From an uncultured Pelagibacteraceae bacterium (GTDB lineage Bacteria; Pseudomonadota; Alphaproteobacteria; Pelagibacterales; Pelagibacteraceae): a stretch of 64,000 nucleotides of DNA. The notes below the pieces were generated by a model. It was not told the DNA's origin, ran no database searches, and worked only from the letters and a program-made list of their open reading frames with translations. Position 1 is the first letter of the stretch, and every line of letters begins with the position of its first letter. This document shows, one piece after another, positions 26,406-37,500 of the stretch. The DNA is taken from the NCBI GenBank assembly GCA_902588975.1, contig CACIRJ010000001.1, forward strand, positions 21,594 to 85,593, in the 5' to 3' direction. The position numbers were made by a program, and so were the translations under genes.

Positions 26406-27596
26406 ATGTCAAAAGAAAAGTTCGTAAGAAATAAACCGCACTGTAATATTGGTACCATAGGTCACGTCGATCATGGTAAAACAACATTAACTGCTGCGAT
26501 CACAAAAGTATTAGCTGAGACAGGAGGTGCGCAATTTACTGCTTATGATCAAATCGATAAAGCTCCTGAAGAAAAAGAGAGAGGAATTACAATTTCAACT
26601 GCTCACGTAGAATATGAAACAGAGAAAAGACACTATGCACACGTAGATTGTCCAGGACACGCAGATTATGTAAAAAATATGATTACAGGTGCTGCACAAA
26701 TGGATGGCGCAATTTTAGTTGTAAATGCTGCAGATGGCCCAATGCCTCAAACAAGAGAACATATTCTTTTAGCAAGACAAGTTGGTGTTCCAGCTATAGT
26801 TGTTTACTTAAATAAAGTTGATCAAGTTGACGATAAAGAAATGATTGAGCTTGTTGAAGAGGAAATAAAAGATTTGCTAACTTCATATAAATTTCCAGGT
26901 GATAAAACTCCAATTATCAAAGGTTCAGCATTAGCTGCTGTGGAAGGTAGAGATGATGAAATTGGAAAAAATTCTATCATGGAACTTATGAAATCTGTTG
27001 ATGAATTTATCCCTCAACCAGATAGACCGAAAGATAAAGATTTCTTGATGCCGGTTGAAGATGTCTTCTCAATTTCAGGAAGAGGTACAGTTGTTACAGG
27101 AAGAGTAGAGTCTGGAGTAATTAAAACTGGTGATGAAATAGAAATTGTTGGAATAAGGGAAACAAAAAAAACAGTCTGTACTGGTGTAGAAATGTTTAGA
27201 AAACTATTAGATTCAGGTGAAGCAGGTGATAACATTGGAGCGCTTTTAAGAGGTGTTGAAAGAACTGATGTTGAAAGGGGTCAAGTATTATGTAAGCCTA
27301 GCTCAATAACTCCACACACTAAATTCGAAGCCCAAGCATATGTATTGAAAAAAGAAGAGGGTGGAAGACACACTCCTTTTTTTACAAAATATAGACCTCA
27401 GTTTTATTTCAGAACAACAGATGTAACAGGTGAAGTAGAATTACCAGCTGGTACAGAGATGGTTATGCCAGGAGATGATGCTAAATTTACAGTAAAATTA
27501 ATTACACCAATTGCGATGGCTGAAAAGTTAAACTTCGCTATCAGAGAAGGTGGTAGAACAGTAGGAGCTGGAGTAGTAACAAAGATTATAGAGTAA
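26406..27596 (+). CDS. tuf: Elongation factor Tu
   Basis: GTPase that delivers aminoacyl-tRNA to the ribosome. The 396 residues show GHVDHGKT (P-loop, about residues 19-26), [13 protein letters not shown] and the two C-terminal beta-barrel domains ending [15 protein letters not shown] ribosome binding site lies about ten bases upstream. This is the only tuf in the window: it sits at the tRNA/secE location (as E. coli tufB), and no copy follows fusA in the str cluster. Confidence 0.98.
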   Translation: MSKEKFVRNKPHCNIGTIGHVDHGKTTLTAAITKVLAETGGAQFTAYDQIDKAPEEKERGITISTAHVEYETEKRHYAHVDCPGHADYVKNMITGAAQMDGAILVVNAADGPMPQTREHILLARQVGVPAIVVYLNKVDQVDDKEMIELVEEEIKDLLTSYKFPGDKTPIIKGSALAAVEGRDDEIGKNSIMELMKSVDEFIPQPDRPKDKDFLMPVEDVFSISGRGTVVTGRVESGVIKTGDEIEIVGIRETKKTVCTGVEMFRKLLDSGEAGDNIGALLRGVERTDVERGQVLCKPSSITPHTKFEAQAYVLKKEEGGRHTPFFTKYRPQFYFRTTDVTGEVELPAGTEMVMPGDDAKFTVKLITPIAMAEKLNFAIREGGRTVGAGVVTKIIE

Positions 27597-27603
27597 ACTC
27601 CAT

Positions 27604-27679
27604 AGGAGTGTAGCTCAATTGGTAGAGCGCCGGTCTCCAAAACCGGAGGTTGGGGGTTCGATTCCCTCCGCTCCTGCCA
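27604..27679 (+). tRNA. tRNA-Trp (anticodon CCA)
   Basis: A 76-base cloverleaf: acceptor AGGAGTG/CGCTCCT, anticodon arm CCGGT-CTCCAAA-ACCGG giving CCA, T-arm GGGGGTTCGATTCCCTC, encoded GCCA. It is seven bases after tuf and ten bases before secE, so it must be cut from a mixed mRNA-tRNA transcript. Confidence 0.97.
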
Positions 27680-27689
27680 TATTAAAATT

Positions 27690-27881
27690 ATGAAGAACCC
27701 ACTAAAATTTATACAAGATGTAAAGCAAGAAGCCTTTAAGGTCACTTGGCCAACTGGAAAAGAAGTAATCCAAGGATCGTTAATGGTTGTCGCTATGGCT
27801 ATTGTAGCAGCTTTATTTTTTCTTTTATTAGATCAAGTTCTTCAATTTTTTTTAGAATTAGTATTAAAGGTTAATCTGTAA
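27690..27881 (+). CDS. secE: Preprotein translocase subunit SecE
   Basis: Essential small subunit of the SecYEG channel. The 63 residues hold the amphipathic VKQEAFKVTWPTGKEV segment (about 11-26) and one C-terminal transmembrane helix, the short single-span form. No Shine-Dalgarno is visible in the ten bases between tRNA-Trp and the ATG. Its stop overlaps the nusG start by one base. Confidence 0.94.
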   Translation: MKNPLKFIQDVKQEAFKVTWPTGKEVIQGSLMVVAMAIVAALFFLLLDQVLQFFLELVLKVNL

Positions 27882-28411
27882 TGAAAAATTGGTATATTGT
27901 ACAATCTCATTCAAGCTTTGAAAATAAAGTTGCTCAGGAAATAAAGGAGGAAGCAACAAAAGCAAATTTATCAGATAAAATTGAGGAAATCATTGTTCCT
28001 ACACATGATATAACAGAGGTTAAAAGAGGAAAGAGAGTTCAAAGAAAAAAAAAATACTTTCCTGGTTATGTATTATTAAAAAGTGAAATGGACAATACAA
28101 TTTATCACATGATTAAAAATCTAAAAAAAGTTAGTGGATTTTTAGGAACAAAAGGAACACCAATACCTGTTTCTGAAAAGGAGATTGAAAAAATTCTTGG
28201 TCAAATTAAGGATGGAGTTGTACAACCTAAATCAGGTGTCGAATACAATGTGGGAGAAAAAGTTCAAGTTATAGATGGTCCGTTTGCATCCTTCAGTGGG
28301 TTAGTTGAGGATATAGATGAAGATAAATTGCGATTGAAAGTATCCGTATCTATTTTTGGAAGACCAACACCAGTTGATTTAGAATATAGTCAAGTTGAAA
28401 AGGCAAGCTAA
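27881..28411 (+). CDS. nusG: Transcription termination/antitermination factor NusG
   Basis: Binds RNA polymerase and couples it to Rho or the ribosome. The 176 residues have the NGN domain starting [24 protein letters not shown] and a C-terminal KOW domain around [16 protein letters not shown]. Standard length. Overlaps secE and rplK by one base each, so secE-nusG-rplK are coupled. Confidence 0.97.
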   Translation: MKNWYIVQSHSSFENKVAQEIKEEATKANLSDKIEEIIVPTHDITEVKRGKRVQRKKKYFPGYVLLKSEMDNTIYHMIKNLKKVSGFLGTKGTPIPVSEKEIEKILGQIKDGVVQPKSGVEYNVGEKVQVIDGPFASFSGLVEDIDEDKLRLKVSVSIFGRPTPVDLEYSQVEKAS

Positions 28412-28839
28412 TGGCAAAAAAAGAAATAAGTGGATATATAAAATTACAAATAAATGGAGGCCAAGCAAACCCAGCTCCTCCTGTTGGACCAGCTTTAGGT
28501 CAAAGAGGAATAAATATAATGGATTTTTGTAAAGCCTTTAATGAAAAAACAAAATCATTTGCAGGTAAACCTGTGCCAGTTATTATCACGGTATATAAAG
28601 ACAAAAAATTTGATTTTATAATTAAATCACCTCCAGCTTCTCATTTTATAAAAGAGGCAGTAAAATTAAAAAGTGGATCAAAAGAACCTGGTAGAAATAT
28701 TGTTGCAAAAATTTCAAAAAAACAATTAAAAGAAATTGCTGAAAAGAAAATGGCAGATTTAAATGCTCATGATGTTGATGAAGCTGCGAAAATTATTGCT
28801 GGTTCTGCAAGATCTATGGGTATTGAGGTAGTAGAATAA
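28411..28839 (+). CDS. rplK: 50S ribosomal protein L11
   Basis: Forms the GTPase-associated centre with 23S rRNA. The 142 residues include the [22 protein letters not shown] block and a C-terminal RNA-binding domain ending [12 protein letters not shown]. Overlaps nusG and rplA by one base. Confidence 0.98.
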   Translation: MAKKEISGYIKLQINGGQANPAPPVGPALGQRGINIMDFCKAFNEKTKSFAGKPVPVIITVYKDKKFDFIIKSPPASHFIKEAVKLKSGSKEPGRNIVAKISKKQLKEIAEKKMADLNAHDVDEAAKIIAGSARSMGIEVVE

Positions 28840-29528
28840 TGTCATCAAAAAGATATAAAAAATTACCAGAAAAAACTAGAGATTTACAATCTTCATCTGT
28901 GGATAAATTAATTCCTATTTTAAAACAGAATTGTACAACAAAGTTTGATGAATCTTTAGACTTAAGTTTACAGATTAATAATAAGCAAAAGAAAAGTGAG
29001 ATCAATATTAGAACAGTTATTAATTTACCTGGTGGAAGTTTGAAAAGAGTAAAAGTTGGTGTTGTTTGTGAAGAAAATAAATTACAAGAAGCAAGAGATG
29101 CAGGAGCTGAAGTTGTTGGCGGCGATGAACTTATAGAAGAAATTAAGTCAGGTAATATAAATTTTGAAAAACTAATATGTACCCCTGGTATGATGATCAA
29201 ACTTTCAAAATTAGGAAAAGTTCTTGGTCCCAAAGGACTAATGCCAAATCCGAAATTAGGGTCAGTTACTAACGATGTAAAAAAAGCTATAAATGATGCA
29301 AAATCTGGTCAAGTTGAAATAAGAAATGATAAAGATGGAAATATAGGTGTGAGCATAGGAAATAAATCTTTTGCAGATGACAAATTGATAAAGAATTTTA
29401 ATGCAGTAATCGATGCATTGGAGAAAGAAAAGTCAAATAATCCAATTAAGGGAGATTTGATCAAACAAGCATTCTTAACCTCAACGATGGGTGTTTCATA
29501 CAAAATCAAATTAGATAAGAATATATAG
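28839..29528 (+). CDS. rplA: 50S ribosomal protein L1
   Basis: L1-stalk protein that aids release of deacylated tRNA; in many bacteria it represses its own operon. The 229 residues show GGDELIEEI, the PGMMIKLSKLGKVLGPKGLMPNPK signature (named in part) and SIGNKSFADDKL. There is no untranslated leader before rplK for an E. coli-like L1 operator. Confidence 0.98.
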   Translation: MSSKRYKKLPEKTRDLQSSSVDKLIPILKQNCTTKFDESLDLSLQINNKQKKSEINIRTVINLPGGSLKRVKVGVVCEENKLQEARDAGAEVVGGDELIEEIKSGNINFEKLICTPGMMIKLSKLGKVLGPKGLMPNPKLGSVTNDVKKAINDAKSGQVEIRNDKDGNIGVSIGNKSFADDKLIKNFNAVIDALEKEKSNNPIKGDLIKQAFLTSTMGVSYKIKLDKNI

Positions 29529-29530
29529 CT

Positions 29531-30040
29531 ATGATGAACAAGGAACAAAAGAAACAGTATATATCTGATATGACAAATCAGTTCGAAAAGTCTGAAGCTG
29601 TAATTGTGACTCATTATCAAGGTTTAACTATGAACCAACTTGATGACCTGAGGGCCAAAATGAGAGAACATGGCATAAAGTTTAAGATTACAAATAATAG
29701 GATAACAAAATTGGCTCTAGAAAAAACAAGATGTAAAGATTTATCAAATCTATTTTCTGGTCCTACTGCTGTTGCTTTATCTGAAGATGCAATAACTTCT
29801 GCAAAAATATTAACAAATTTCTCAAAAGAAAATGAAAATTTAAAGATTCTAGGTGGAATCATGGGTTCTGATATTTTAGACGTTGCTGGCGTCAAAAATG
29901 TAGCTACTTTGCCTTCATTGGATGAGGCCAGAGCCAAAATTGTAGGAATATTGAGATCTCCAGCACAAAAAATAGCAAGTATTTTACTTGCGCCGGCGTC
30001 AAAAATCGCTATTTTAGCGCTCGAAAAATCAAAAAAATAA
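29531..30040 (+). CDS. rplJ: 50S ribosomal protein L10
   Basis: Carries the L7/L12 dimers of the stalk. The 169 residues include VTHYQGLTMNQLDDLRAKMRE at the N-terminus and the helical C-terminal tail for L7/L12 binding. Starts two bases after rplA (the ATG at 29534 is an equal alternative), so the structured L10 leader known from enteric bacteria is not present. Confidence 0.97.
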   Translation: MMNKEQKKQYISDMTNQFEKSEAVIVTHYQGLTMNQLDDLRAKMREHGIKFKITNNRITKLALEKTRCKDLSNLFSGPTAVALSEDAITSAKILTNFSKENENLKILGGIMGSDILDVAGVKNVATLPSLDEARAKIVGILRSPAQKIASILLAPASKIAILALEKSKK

Positions 30041-30058
30041 CCAGGGACAAGATTTAAC

Positions 30059-30430
30059 ATGGCTGACTTAAATAAAATTATAGATGACTTATCAAGTTTA
30101 ACTGTTGTAGAAGCAGCTGAACTTTCAAAACAACTAGAAGAAAAATGGGGAGTAACTGCAGCAGCAGCTGTAGCGGCAGCACCAGCAGCAGCAGGTGGAG
30201 CAGCACCAGCAGAAGAAAAAGATGAATTTACGATTATGCTTACTGCAGCTGGGGATAAAAAAATTAATGTTATAAAAGAGGTTAGAGCTATTACAGCTTT
30301 AGGACTTAAAGAAGCAAAAGATTTAGTTGAAGGTGCACCAAAGGAAGTCAAATCAGGTGTAAATAAAAAAGAGGCAGAAGAGATTAAGCAAAAACTCGAA
30401 GCAGCTGGCGCAAAAGTAGAACTAAAATAA
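30059..30430 (+). CDS. rplL: 50S ribosomal protein L7/L12
   Basis: Multicopy stalk protein that recruits translation factors. The 123 residues have an N-terminal dimerisation helix ([17 protein letters not shown]), an Ala-rich hinge (about residues 32-52) and a C-terminal domain with [21 protein letters not shown]. An AGGGAC sequence 14 bases upstream serves as ribosome binding site, fitting the need for extra copies. Confidence 0.98.
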   Translation: MADLNKIIDDLSSLTVVEAAELSKQLEEKWGVTAAAAVAAAPAAAGGAAPAEEKDEFTIMLTAAGDKKINVIKEVRAITALGLKEAKDLVEGAPKEVKSGVNKKEAEEIKQKLEAAGAKVELK

Positions 30431-30446
30431 ATTAGATAGGATTTTT

Positions 30447-30470
30447 ACTGGTTAAATTTTTTTAATCAGT
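30447..30470 (+). promoter_or_regulatory. Hairpin between rplL and rpoB (attenuator or processing site)
   Basis: Ten-base arms ACTGGTTAAA and TTTAATCAGT around TTTT, fully paired when one G-U is allowed, in the 47-bp gap ending at the rpoB start. In E. coli this gap holds an attenuator and an RNase III site that set the ratio of ribosomal protein to polymerase. Here the stem is A/T-rich and not followed by a T-run, so RNA processing or partial attenuation is more likely than full termination. Confidence 0.55.
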
Positions 30471-30477
30471 TGTATAG

Positions 30478-33400
30478 ATGCAATTATCTTTTACAGAAAA
30501 AAAGAATATTAGAAAAAGTTTTGGTAAGTTAAAAGAAAGCTTATCTATACCCAATCTTATTGAAGTTCAAAAAAATTCATACAAAGAGCTAACAGAATTT
30601 AAACAAGACGTTGAACAACATCTTGTGAAAGGTTTTGATAGAGTATTTAAAAGTATTTTTCCAATTGAAGATTTAAACGACAAAGCAACATTAGAGTACG
30701 TGTCATATAATTTAGAGAAGCCGAAATTTGATGTTGAAGAGTGTATAGCAAGAGGTTTAACTTATTCTGCTGCACTTAAATGTACACTTAGATTGGTTGT
30801 TTATGAAATAGATCAAGAGAACAATACAAAAGATATTTTGTCAGCAAAAGAGCAAGAAGTTTATATGGGTGAAGTTCCTATGATGACTAATAGTGGAACA
30901 TTTATTACCAATGGAGTCCAAAGAGTTGTAGTAAATCAAATGCACAGAAGTCCTGGTGTTTTTTTTGATCACGATAAAGGAAAATCCCATGCAAGTGGAA
31001 AATTATTATTTAATTGCCGTGTAATTCCTAATCGAGGCTCATGGTTAGACTTTGAGTTTGATGTAAAAGATTTATTGTATTTTAGAATAGATCGAAAAAA
31101 GAAAATATTAGTTTCTACATTGCTGCAAGCTTTAGGTTTTTCAAAAAATGATATTGTTAATGAGTTTTATCAAAAGGAAACATTAACTTTTGATAAAAGT
31201 TTAAATAAATGGAAAACAAAATTTGATCCAGATAATTATAAAGCTAAAAATTTTTCAGAAGAAGTTGTAGATGCAAAAAATAACAAAGTAGTTGTAAAAT
31301 TAGGTGAAAAAATAAATTTTTTAACTGCCAAAAAACTATCAAATGATGGTTTGAAGGAAATTTTTGTCTCTAACGAGTCTTTATATGGTAAATTTTTACA
31401 TAGAGAAATAACTATTGGTGAAGATACATTTAAAATAGGTACAGAACTAAATGAGACCATAGTAAATAAAATTATAGAAGCTGAAATTAAGTCACTAGAA
31501 ATTTCTAAGACAAATTCAATTAATAAAGGTCCATATTTATTATTAAGTATTTTTAATGATAAAAATGAAAATAAAAATGACGCTATAACAGAAATTTATA
31601 AGGTTTTGAGACCTGGAGAGCCTCCTACAATCGAGATAGCTACTCAAATATTTAATAATTTGTTTTTTAGTTCTGATAGATACGATTTATCAGATGTTGG
31701 AAGAGTAAAAATGAATTCACGACTAGAATTGACATGTTCTGATAAAATTACAATTTTAAGAAATGATGATATACTTGCAATAATTCAGAAAATGCTAGAC
31801 TTAAGAGATGGCAAAGATGAAGTTGATGATATTGATCATTTAGGCAATAGAAGAGTTAGATCTGTTGGAGAACTCGTAGAAAATCAAGCTCGTATAGGTG
31901 TATATAGAATGGAAAGAGCTATAAAAGAGAAAATGACAACTTTAGATGTTGAGTCAGCTATGCCGCAAGATTTAATTAATGCTAAACCTTTAACAATTTC
32001 TCTCAAAGATTTCTTTGCTACATCACAACTCTCACAGTTTATGGATCAAACTAATCCACTCTCTGAAATCACTCACAAGAGAAGAGTTTCAGCTTTAGGA
32101 CCGGGTGGATTAACTAGAGAAAGGGCTGGATTTGAAGTTCGTGATGTTCATCCAACACACTATGGAAGAATTTGCCCAATAGAAACTCCAGAAGGTCCAA
32201 ACATAGGTTTAATTAACAGTTTATCAACTTATTCAAAAATAAATAAGTATGGTTTCATTGAAAGTCCATATAAAAAGGTAAAAGATGGAATAGTTCAAAA
32301 CAATATAGAATATCTATCAGCAATGGAAGAAACCAAGTTTACTATTGCTCAAGCTAATTCATTAATTGATAAAAATGGAAAATTTACTGAGGAACTGGTC
32401 TCATGTAGGCAGAATTTGAATTTTATTTTAGCTAAACCCGAGAATATTGATTATATTGACGTATCACCCAAACAACTCGTGTCAGTGGCTGCCTCACTTA
32501 TTCCATTTTTGGAAAATGATGATGCTAATAGAGCATTAATGGGATCTAACATGATGAGACAAGCAGTTCCTTTATTAAAACCAGAAGCACCACTTGTTGG
32601 AACAGGCATTGAAAGTGATGTTGCTCTTGATTCTGGTGTAACAATTGTTGCAAAACGTGATGGTGTTGTTGATAAAATTGATGGTAAAAGAATAGTGATC
32701 AAAGCTTCTGGAGAAAAAGATTATTCTAAATCAGGTGTTGATATATATAATTTACAGAAATTTAAAAGATCTAACCAAAATACATGCATAAATCAAAAAC
32801 CACTAGTAAGAGTAGGTGATAAGGTAAAATCTGGTGATATTATAGCTGACGGTCCATCCACTAAAGTTGGAGAGTTGGCTTTAGGTAAGAACGTAACTGT
32901 AGCTTTCATGCCTTGGCAAGGATATAATTTTGAAGATTCAATATTAATTTCTGAAAGATGTGTAACAGACGACGTTTTTACTTCTATCCACATTGAGGAA
33001 TACGAAGTAATGGCTAGAGATACAAAATTAGGAGAAGAAGATATTACTAGGGACATACCTAATGTTAATGAAGAGTCATTAAAAAATTTAGACGAGTCAG
33101 GAATAGTTTACATAGGAGCAGAAGTAAAACCAGGAGATATTTTGGTAGGTAAAGTTACTCCAAAAGGAGATACTGCATCAGGCCCTGAAGAAAAATTACT
33201 AAGATCAATATTTGGAGAAAAAGCAATTGATGTTACCGATACATCATTAAAAATGCCAAGTGGAAGTGGTGGTATAGTAGTTGATGTGAGAGTATTTAAT
33301 CGACATGGTATTGATAAAGATGAAAGATCCATAACTATTGAGCGAGCAGAAATCGAGAGTGTTCAAGAAGATAAAAAGGTTGAAGAAGAAATCTTAGAAA

Positions 33401-34560
33401 GAAGTATAAAACAGAGATTGTCATCAATATTAAATGGAACAAAAATTAATAAAAAAGTTAAAGATGTAGAAGCAAATACATTTTTATCTGAGGAGGCAAT
33501 TAATAATTTACCTATTTCTGATTTATTTAAAATATCAGTAGATGAGCAAGATAAACTATCTTCTTTGTCTCAAATTAAAGATCAATACAATAGTGCTAAA
33601 CAAGATATTCAAGAAAGATTTGAAGATAAAGTTTTAAAAATTAGACAAGGTGACGATTTATTACCTAGTGTTATGAAAATGGTTAAAGTTTTTGTTGCTA
33701 TAAAAAGAAGATTAAGACCAGGAGATAAAATGTCTGGAAGACATGGAAATAAAGGTGTTGTAAGTAAAATAGTTCCAGTTGAAGATATGCCCTATAGAGA
33801 AAATGGTAAACCAGTTGATATTGTTCTTAATCCATTAGGCGTTCCTAGCAGGATGAATGTTGGTCAAATATTAGAGACACACTTAGGATGGTCTTGCACA
33901 GAGTTAGGTGAGAAATTGAATCAGTTAGTAAATGAAAACCAAAAGAAGATTGAAAAGACAGAGAAGATCAAATCATTTTTGAAAAATGTATATGGTAAAG
34001 AAATATATGAAGAAGATATTGAACAATTAAGTCAATCTGAATTTGAGGATTTATGTTCAAATATAAGAAAAGGTGTTCCGATAGCTACGCCAGTTTTTGA
34101 TGGCGCCAAAGAAAACGATGTTACCAAAATGTTAGAATTAGCTGAATTACCAAACTCAGGTCAAACTACACTTTGGGATGGAAGAACTGGAGAGAAATTT
34201 GATAGACCCGTTACAGTCGGGACAATTTATATGTTAAAACTTCATCATTTAGTTGAAGATAAAATTCATGCAAGATCTACTGGACCTTACAGTTTAGTAA
34301 CTCAACAGCCTCTTGGGGGCAAGGCACAATTAGGTGGTCAACGATTTGGTGAAATGGAAGTTTGGGCATTAGAGGCTTATGGGGCTTCATATACACTACA
34401 AGAAATTCTCACTGTTAAGTCAGATGATGTAGCTGGAAGAGTTAAGGTCTATGAAACAATAGTTAAAGGTGAAGAAAATTTTGAGTCAGGTATACCTGAG
34501 TCATTTAATGTTTTAGTTAAAGAAATTAAATCACTAGCACTAAATGTGGAGCTAAATTAA
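30478..34560 (+). CDS. rpoB: RNA polymerase subunit beta
   Basis: Catalytic-core subunit of RNA polymerase. The 1360 residues match alphaproteobacterial length. The rifampicin-site region near residue 511 ([20 protein letters not shown]) keeps the Asp, His and Ser associated with sensitivity; [20 protein letters not shown] and the C-terminal [14 protein letters not shown] and [17 protein letters not shown] are standard. It starts seven bases after the rplL-rpoB hairpin without a clear Shine-Dalgarno. rpoC follows after one base. Confidence 0.99.
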   Translation: MQLSFTEKKNIRKSFGKLKESLSIPNLIEVQKNSYKELTEFKQDVEQHLVKGFDRVFKSIFPIEDLNDKATLEYVSYNLEKPKFDVEECIARGLTYSAALKCTLRLVVYEIDQENNTKDILSAKEQEVYMGEVPMMTNSGTFITNGVQRVVVNQMHRSPGVFFDHDKGKSHASGKLLFNCRVIPNRGSWLDFEFDVKDLLYFRIDRKKKILVSTLLQALGFSKNDIVNEFYQKETLTFDKSLNKWKTKFDPDNYKAKNFSEEVVDAKNNKVVVKLGEKINFLTAKKLSNDGLKEIFVSNESLYGKFLHREITIGEDTFKIGTELNETIVNKIIEAEIKSLEISKTNSINKGPYLLLSIFNDKNENKNDAITEIYKVLRPGEPPTIEIATQIFNNLFFSSDRYDLSDVGRVKMNSRLELTCSDKITILRNDDILAIIQKMLDLRDGKDEVDDIDHLGNRRVRSVGELVENQARIGVYRMERAIKEKMTTLDVESAMPQDLINAKPLTISLKDFFATSQLSQFMDQTNPLSEITHKRRVSALGPGGLTRERAGFEVRDVHPTHYGRICPIETPEGPNIGLINSLSTYSKINKYGFIESPYKKVKDGIVQNNIEYLSAMEETKFTIAQANSLIDKNGKFTEELVSCRQNLNFILAKPENIDYIDVSPKQLVSVAASLIPFLENDDANRALMGSNMMRQAVPLLKPEAPLVGTGIESDVALDSGVTIVAKRDGVVDKIDGKRIVIKASGEKDYSKSGVDIYNLQKFKRSNQNTCINQKPLVRVGDKVKSGDIIADGPSTKVGELALGKNVTVAFMPWQGYNFEDSILISERCVTDDVFTSIHIEEYEVMARDTKLGEEDITRDIPNVNEESLKNLDESGIVYIGAEVKPGDILVGKVTPKGDTASGPEEKLLRSIFGEKAIDVTDTSLKMPSGSGGIVVDVRVFNRHGIDKDERSITIERAEIESVQEDKKVEEEILERSIKQRLSSILNGTKINKKVKDVEANTFLSEEAINNLPISDLFKISVDEQDKLSSLSQIKDQYNSAKQDIQERFEDKVLKIRQGDDLLPSVMKMVKVFVAIKRRLRPGDKMSGRHGNKGVVSKIVPVEDMPYRENGKPVDIVLNPLGVPSRMNVGQILETHLGWSCTELGEKLNQLVNENQKKIEKTEKIKSFLKNVYGKEIYEEDIEQLSQSEFEDLCSNIRKGVPIATPVFDGAKENDVTKMLELAELPNSGQTTLWDGRTGEKFDRPVTVGTIYMLKLHHLVEDKIHARSTGPYSLVTQQPLGGKAQLGGQRFGEMEVWALEAYGASYTLQEILTVKSDDVAGRVKVYETIVKGEENFESGIPESFNVLVKEIKSLALNVELN

Positions 34561-34561
34561 T

Positions 34562-37500
34562 ATGAGTAAAGAATTAACAGACCTATTTAAATCTTCAGAA
34601 ATTTCAGAAGCGCAAAATTTTAATAGCATAAAAATAACACTTGCTAGTCCAGAGAAAATTAAATCATGGACTTATGGAGAAATCAAAAAGCCTGAAACAA
34701 TAAATTACAGAACTTTCAGACCTGAAAAGGATGGATTATTTTGTGCAAGAATATTTGGACCGATAAAGGATTATGAGTGTCTTTGTGGTAAGTACAAAAG
34801 AATGAAATTCAGAGGAATTATATGTGAAAAATGTGGAGTTGAGGTTACAAAGTCAAATGTCAGACGTGAAAGAATGGGTCATATTAATTTAGCAACCCCA
34901 GTTGCTCATATATGGTTCTTAAAATCGTTACCAAGTAGAATATCCCTTGCAATAGATATGAAGCTTAAAGAGGTAGAAAGAGTACTCTATTTTGAAAACT
35001 TCATAGTTATTGAACCAGGCTTAACAGGACTTAAAAAGAATCAGCTTTTAGGTGAAGAAGAACTTATAAAATATCAAGATGAGCATGGTGAAGAGTCTTT
35101 TACTGCCGGTATTGGAGCTGAAGCAATCCTAGAAATTTTAAAATCAATAGATTTAGAGCAAGAAAAAGAGGCTTTAATTAAATCAATTAAAGAGACAAAA
35201 TCGAAAGTTTCAGAAGAAAGATCAATTAAAAGATTAAAACTAATAGAGTCTTTTATAGAGACTGGAAATAAACCAGAATGGATGATTTTAACTACTATAC
35301 CAGTAATCCCTCCTGAATTAAGACCATTAGTACCGTTAGATGGAGGTAGATTTGCTACCTCTGATTTAAATGATTTATATAGAAGGGTTATAAATAGAAA
35401 CAACCGTTTAAAAAGATTAATGGATCTAAAGGCTCCAGATATAATTGTAAGAAATGAAAAACGAATGCTTCAAGAGTCAGTAGATGCATTATTTGACAAT
35501 GGTAGAAGAGGAAGAGTAATTACAGGTACAGGTAAAAGACCACTAAAATCTTTAGCAGAGATGTTAAAAGGTAAACAAGGACGATTTAGACAAAATTTAT
35601 TGGGTAAAAGAGTCGATTATTCTGGAAGATCTGTAATAGTAGTTGGACCAGACTTAAAATTACATGAATGCGGTTTGCCAAAAAAAATGGCTTTAGAATT
35701 ATTTAAACCATTTTTATATGCAAGATTAAACAAACTCGGATTAGCATCAACTATCAAGCAAGCTAAGAAACTTGTTGAAAGAGAGAGAAATGAAGTTTGG
35801 GATGCCTTAGAATTAATTGTTAGGGAACATCCAGTTATATTAAATAGAGCACCAACACTTCATAGATTAGGAGTTCAGGCATTCGAACCAAAATTAATTG
35901 AGGGAAATGCAATTGAATTACATCCACTAACTTGTGCTGCATTCAACGCAGACTTTGATGGTGATCAAATGGCAGTTCATGTACCATTAAGTTTAGAGGC
36001 ACAATTAGAAGCAAGAGTTTTAATGATGTCTACAAACAACATTTTAAGCCCATCAAATGGAAAACCTATAATTGTTCCGAGTCAGGATATGATTTTAGGT
36101 ATATATTATCTTTCTCAACCACCATATCAAACAGATAGAGTCGAAGGATATTTTGTAAATAACTCAGAGATTGAACATGCTTTAGAAATTGGTCAAATTA
36201 AAGTTCATTCAAGAATTGTTTCAAGATTTGCAACTGTTGATGAAAAAGGTAATACTAAATATGAAAAACATATTAGTACAGCTGGAAGATTTTTATTAGC
36301 AAACTTAATTCCAAAAAATATTAATAATAAATTTGCTTTAGTTGACAGATTATTGCCTAAGAAAATAGTTTCTGAGGTTATTGATCACGTTTTCCGATTT
36401 TCTGGACAGAAAAGTACAGTAATATTTTGTGACAAATTAAAGGACCTGGGATTTAAACATGCATTTAAAGCTGGAATATCATTTGGTAAAGACGATCTAG
36501 TAATTCCAGATAACAAACAGCAATTAATTGATGAAACAAAAAAATTAATATCCGATTATGAAAATCAATACGCAGAAGGATTAATAACTAGAGGTGAAAA
36601 ATATAATAAAGTTATTGATGCGTGGTCAAAATGTACAGACAAAGTAGCTTCTGAAATGATGAAAAGAATTTCTGCTACAGAAATGACAGAAGATGGTCTA
36701 AAAATTAATTCAGTATTTATGATGGCAGACAGTGGTGCAAGAGGTTCTGCGGCTCAAATGAAGCAATTAGCCGGTATGAGAGGCTTAATAGCAAAACCAT
36801 CTGGAGAAATTATAGAATCACCAATTACATCCAACTTTAAAGAAGGTTTAACCGCTCTAGAGTATTTTAATTCAACACACGGTGCTAGAAAAGGATTAGC
36901 AGATACAGCATTAAAGACAGCAAGCTCAGGATACTTAACTAGAAGACTTTGCGATGTTGCTCAAGATTTAACCATAACTTCTTCTAAGTGTACTGCTAAA
37001 TGTGGTTCAATAAAACTAACGGAAGTACTAGAAGGTGGAAATATTATGGTTAGTTTATCTGAAAGAGCTCTTGGAAGAGTAGCAGCAAAAGATGTAAAAA
37101 ATCCATTAACTGGAGATGTTTTAATCAAAAAAGATCAAATGATTGATGAAGCAGGATGTGAAAAAATAGATTCTGCTGGTGTGAAGAGCCTCAATGTTTA
37201 TTCAGTAATGACATGTGGAATGAAGGAAGGTGTTTGTGCCACTTCATATGGAAGAGATCTTTCTAGAGGAAAAATGGTTCATGTTGGTGAAGCGATTGGA
37301 ATGATATCAGCTCAATCAATAGGAGAACCAGGTACTCAACTTACAATGAGAACTTTCCACGTTGGAGGAACAGCATCAGTTAAACAAGACTCTCAAATAG
37401 TATCAAATAATGATGGTACTTTAAAAATTGTTAATACAAACTTATTATTAGATTCAAAAAAGAATTTAATTGTAATGGGAAGAAATACCGAATTATCAAT

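Noticed and set aside
32010..32100. Rifampicin-resistance change in RpoB (Thr in DQTNP where E. coli has Asn)
   Set aside because: The main Asp, His and Ser positions are unchanged; a neutral lineage difference is more likely.
33108..33332. Antisense open frames within rpoB and other housekeeping genes
   Set aside because: They mirror codon structure of strongly conserved genes, lack ribosome binding sites and resemble no protein family.
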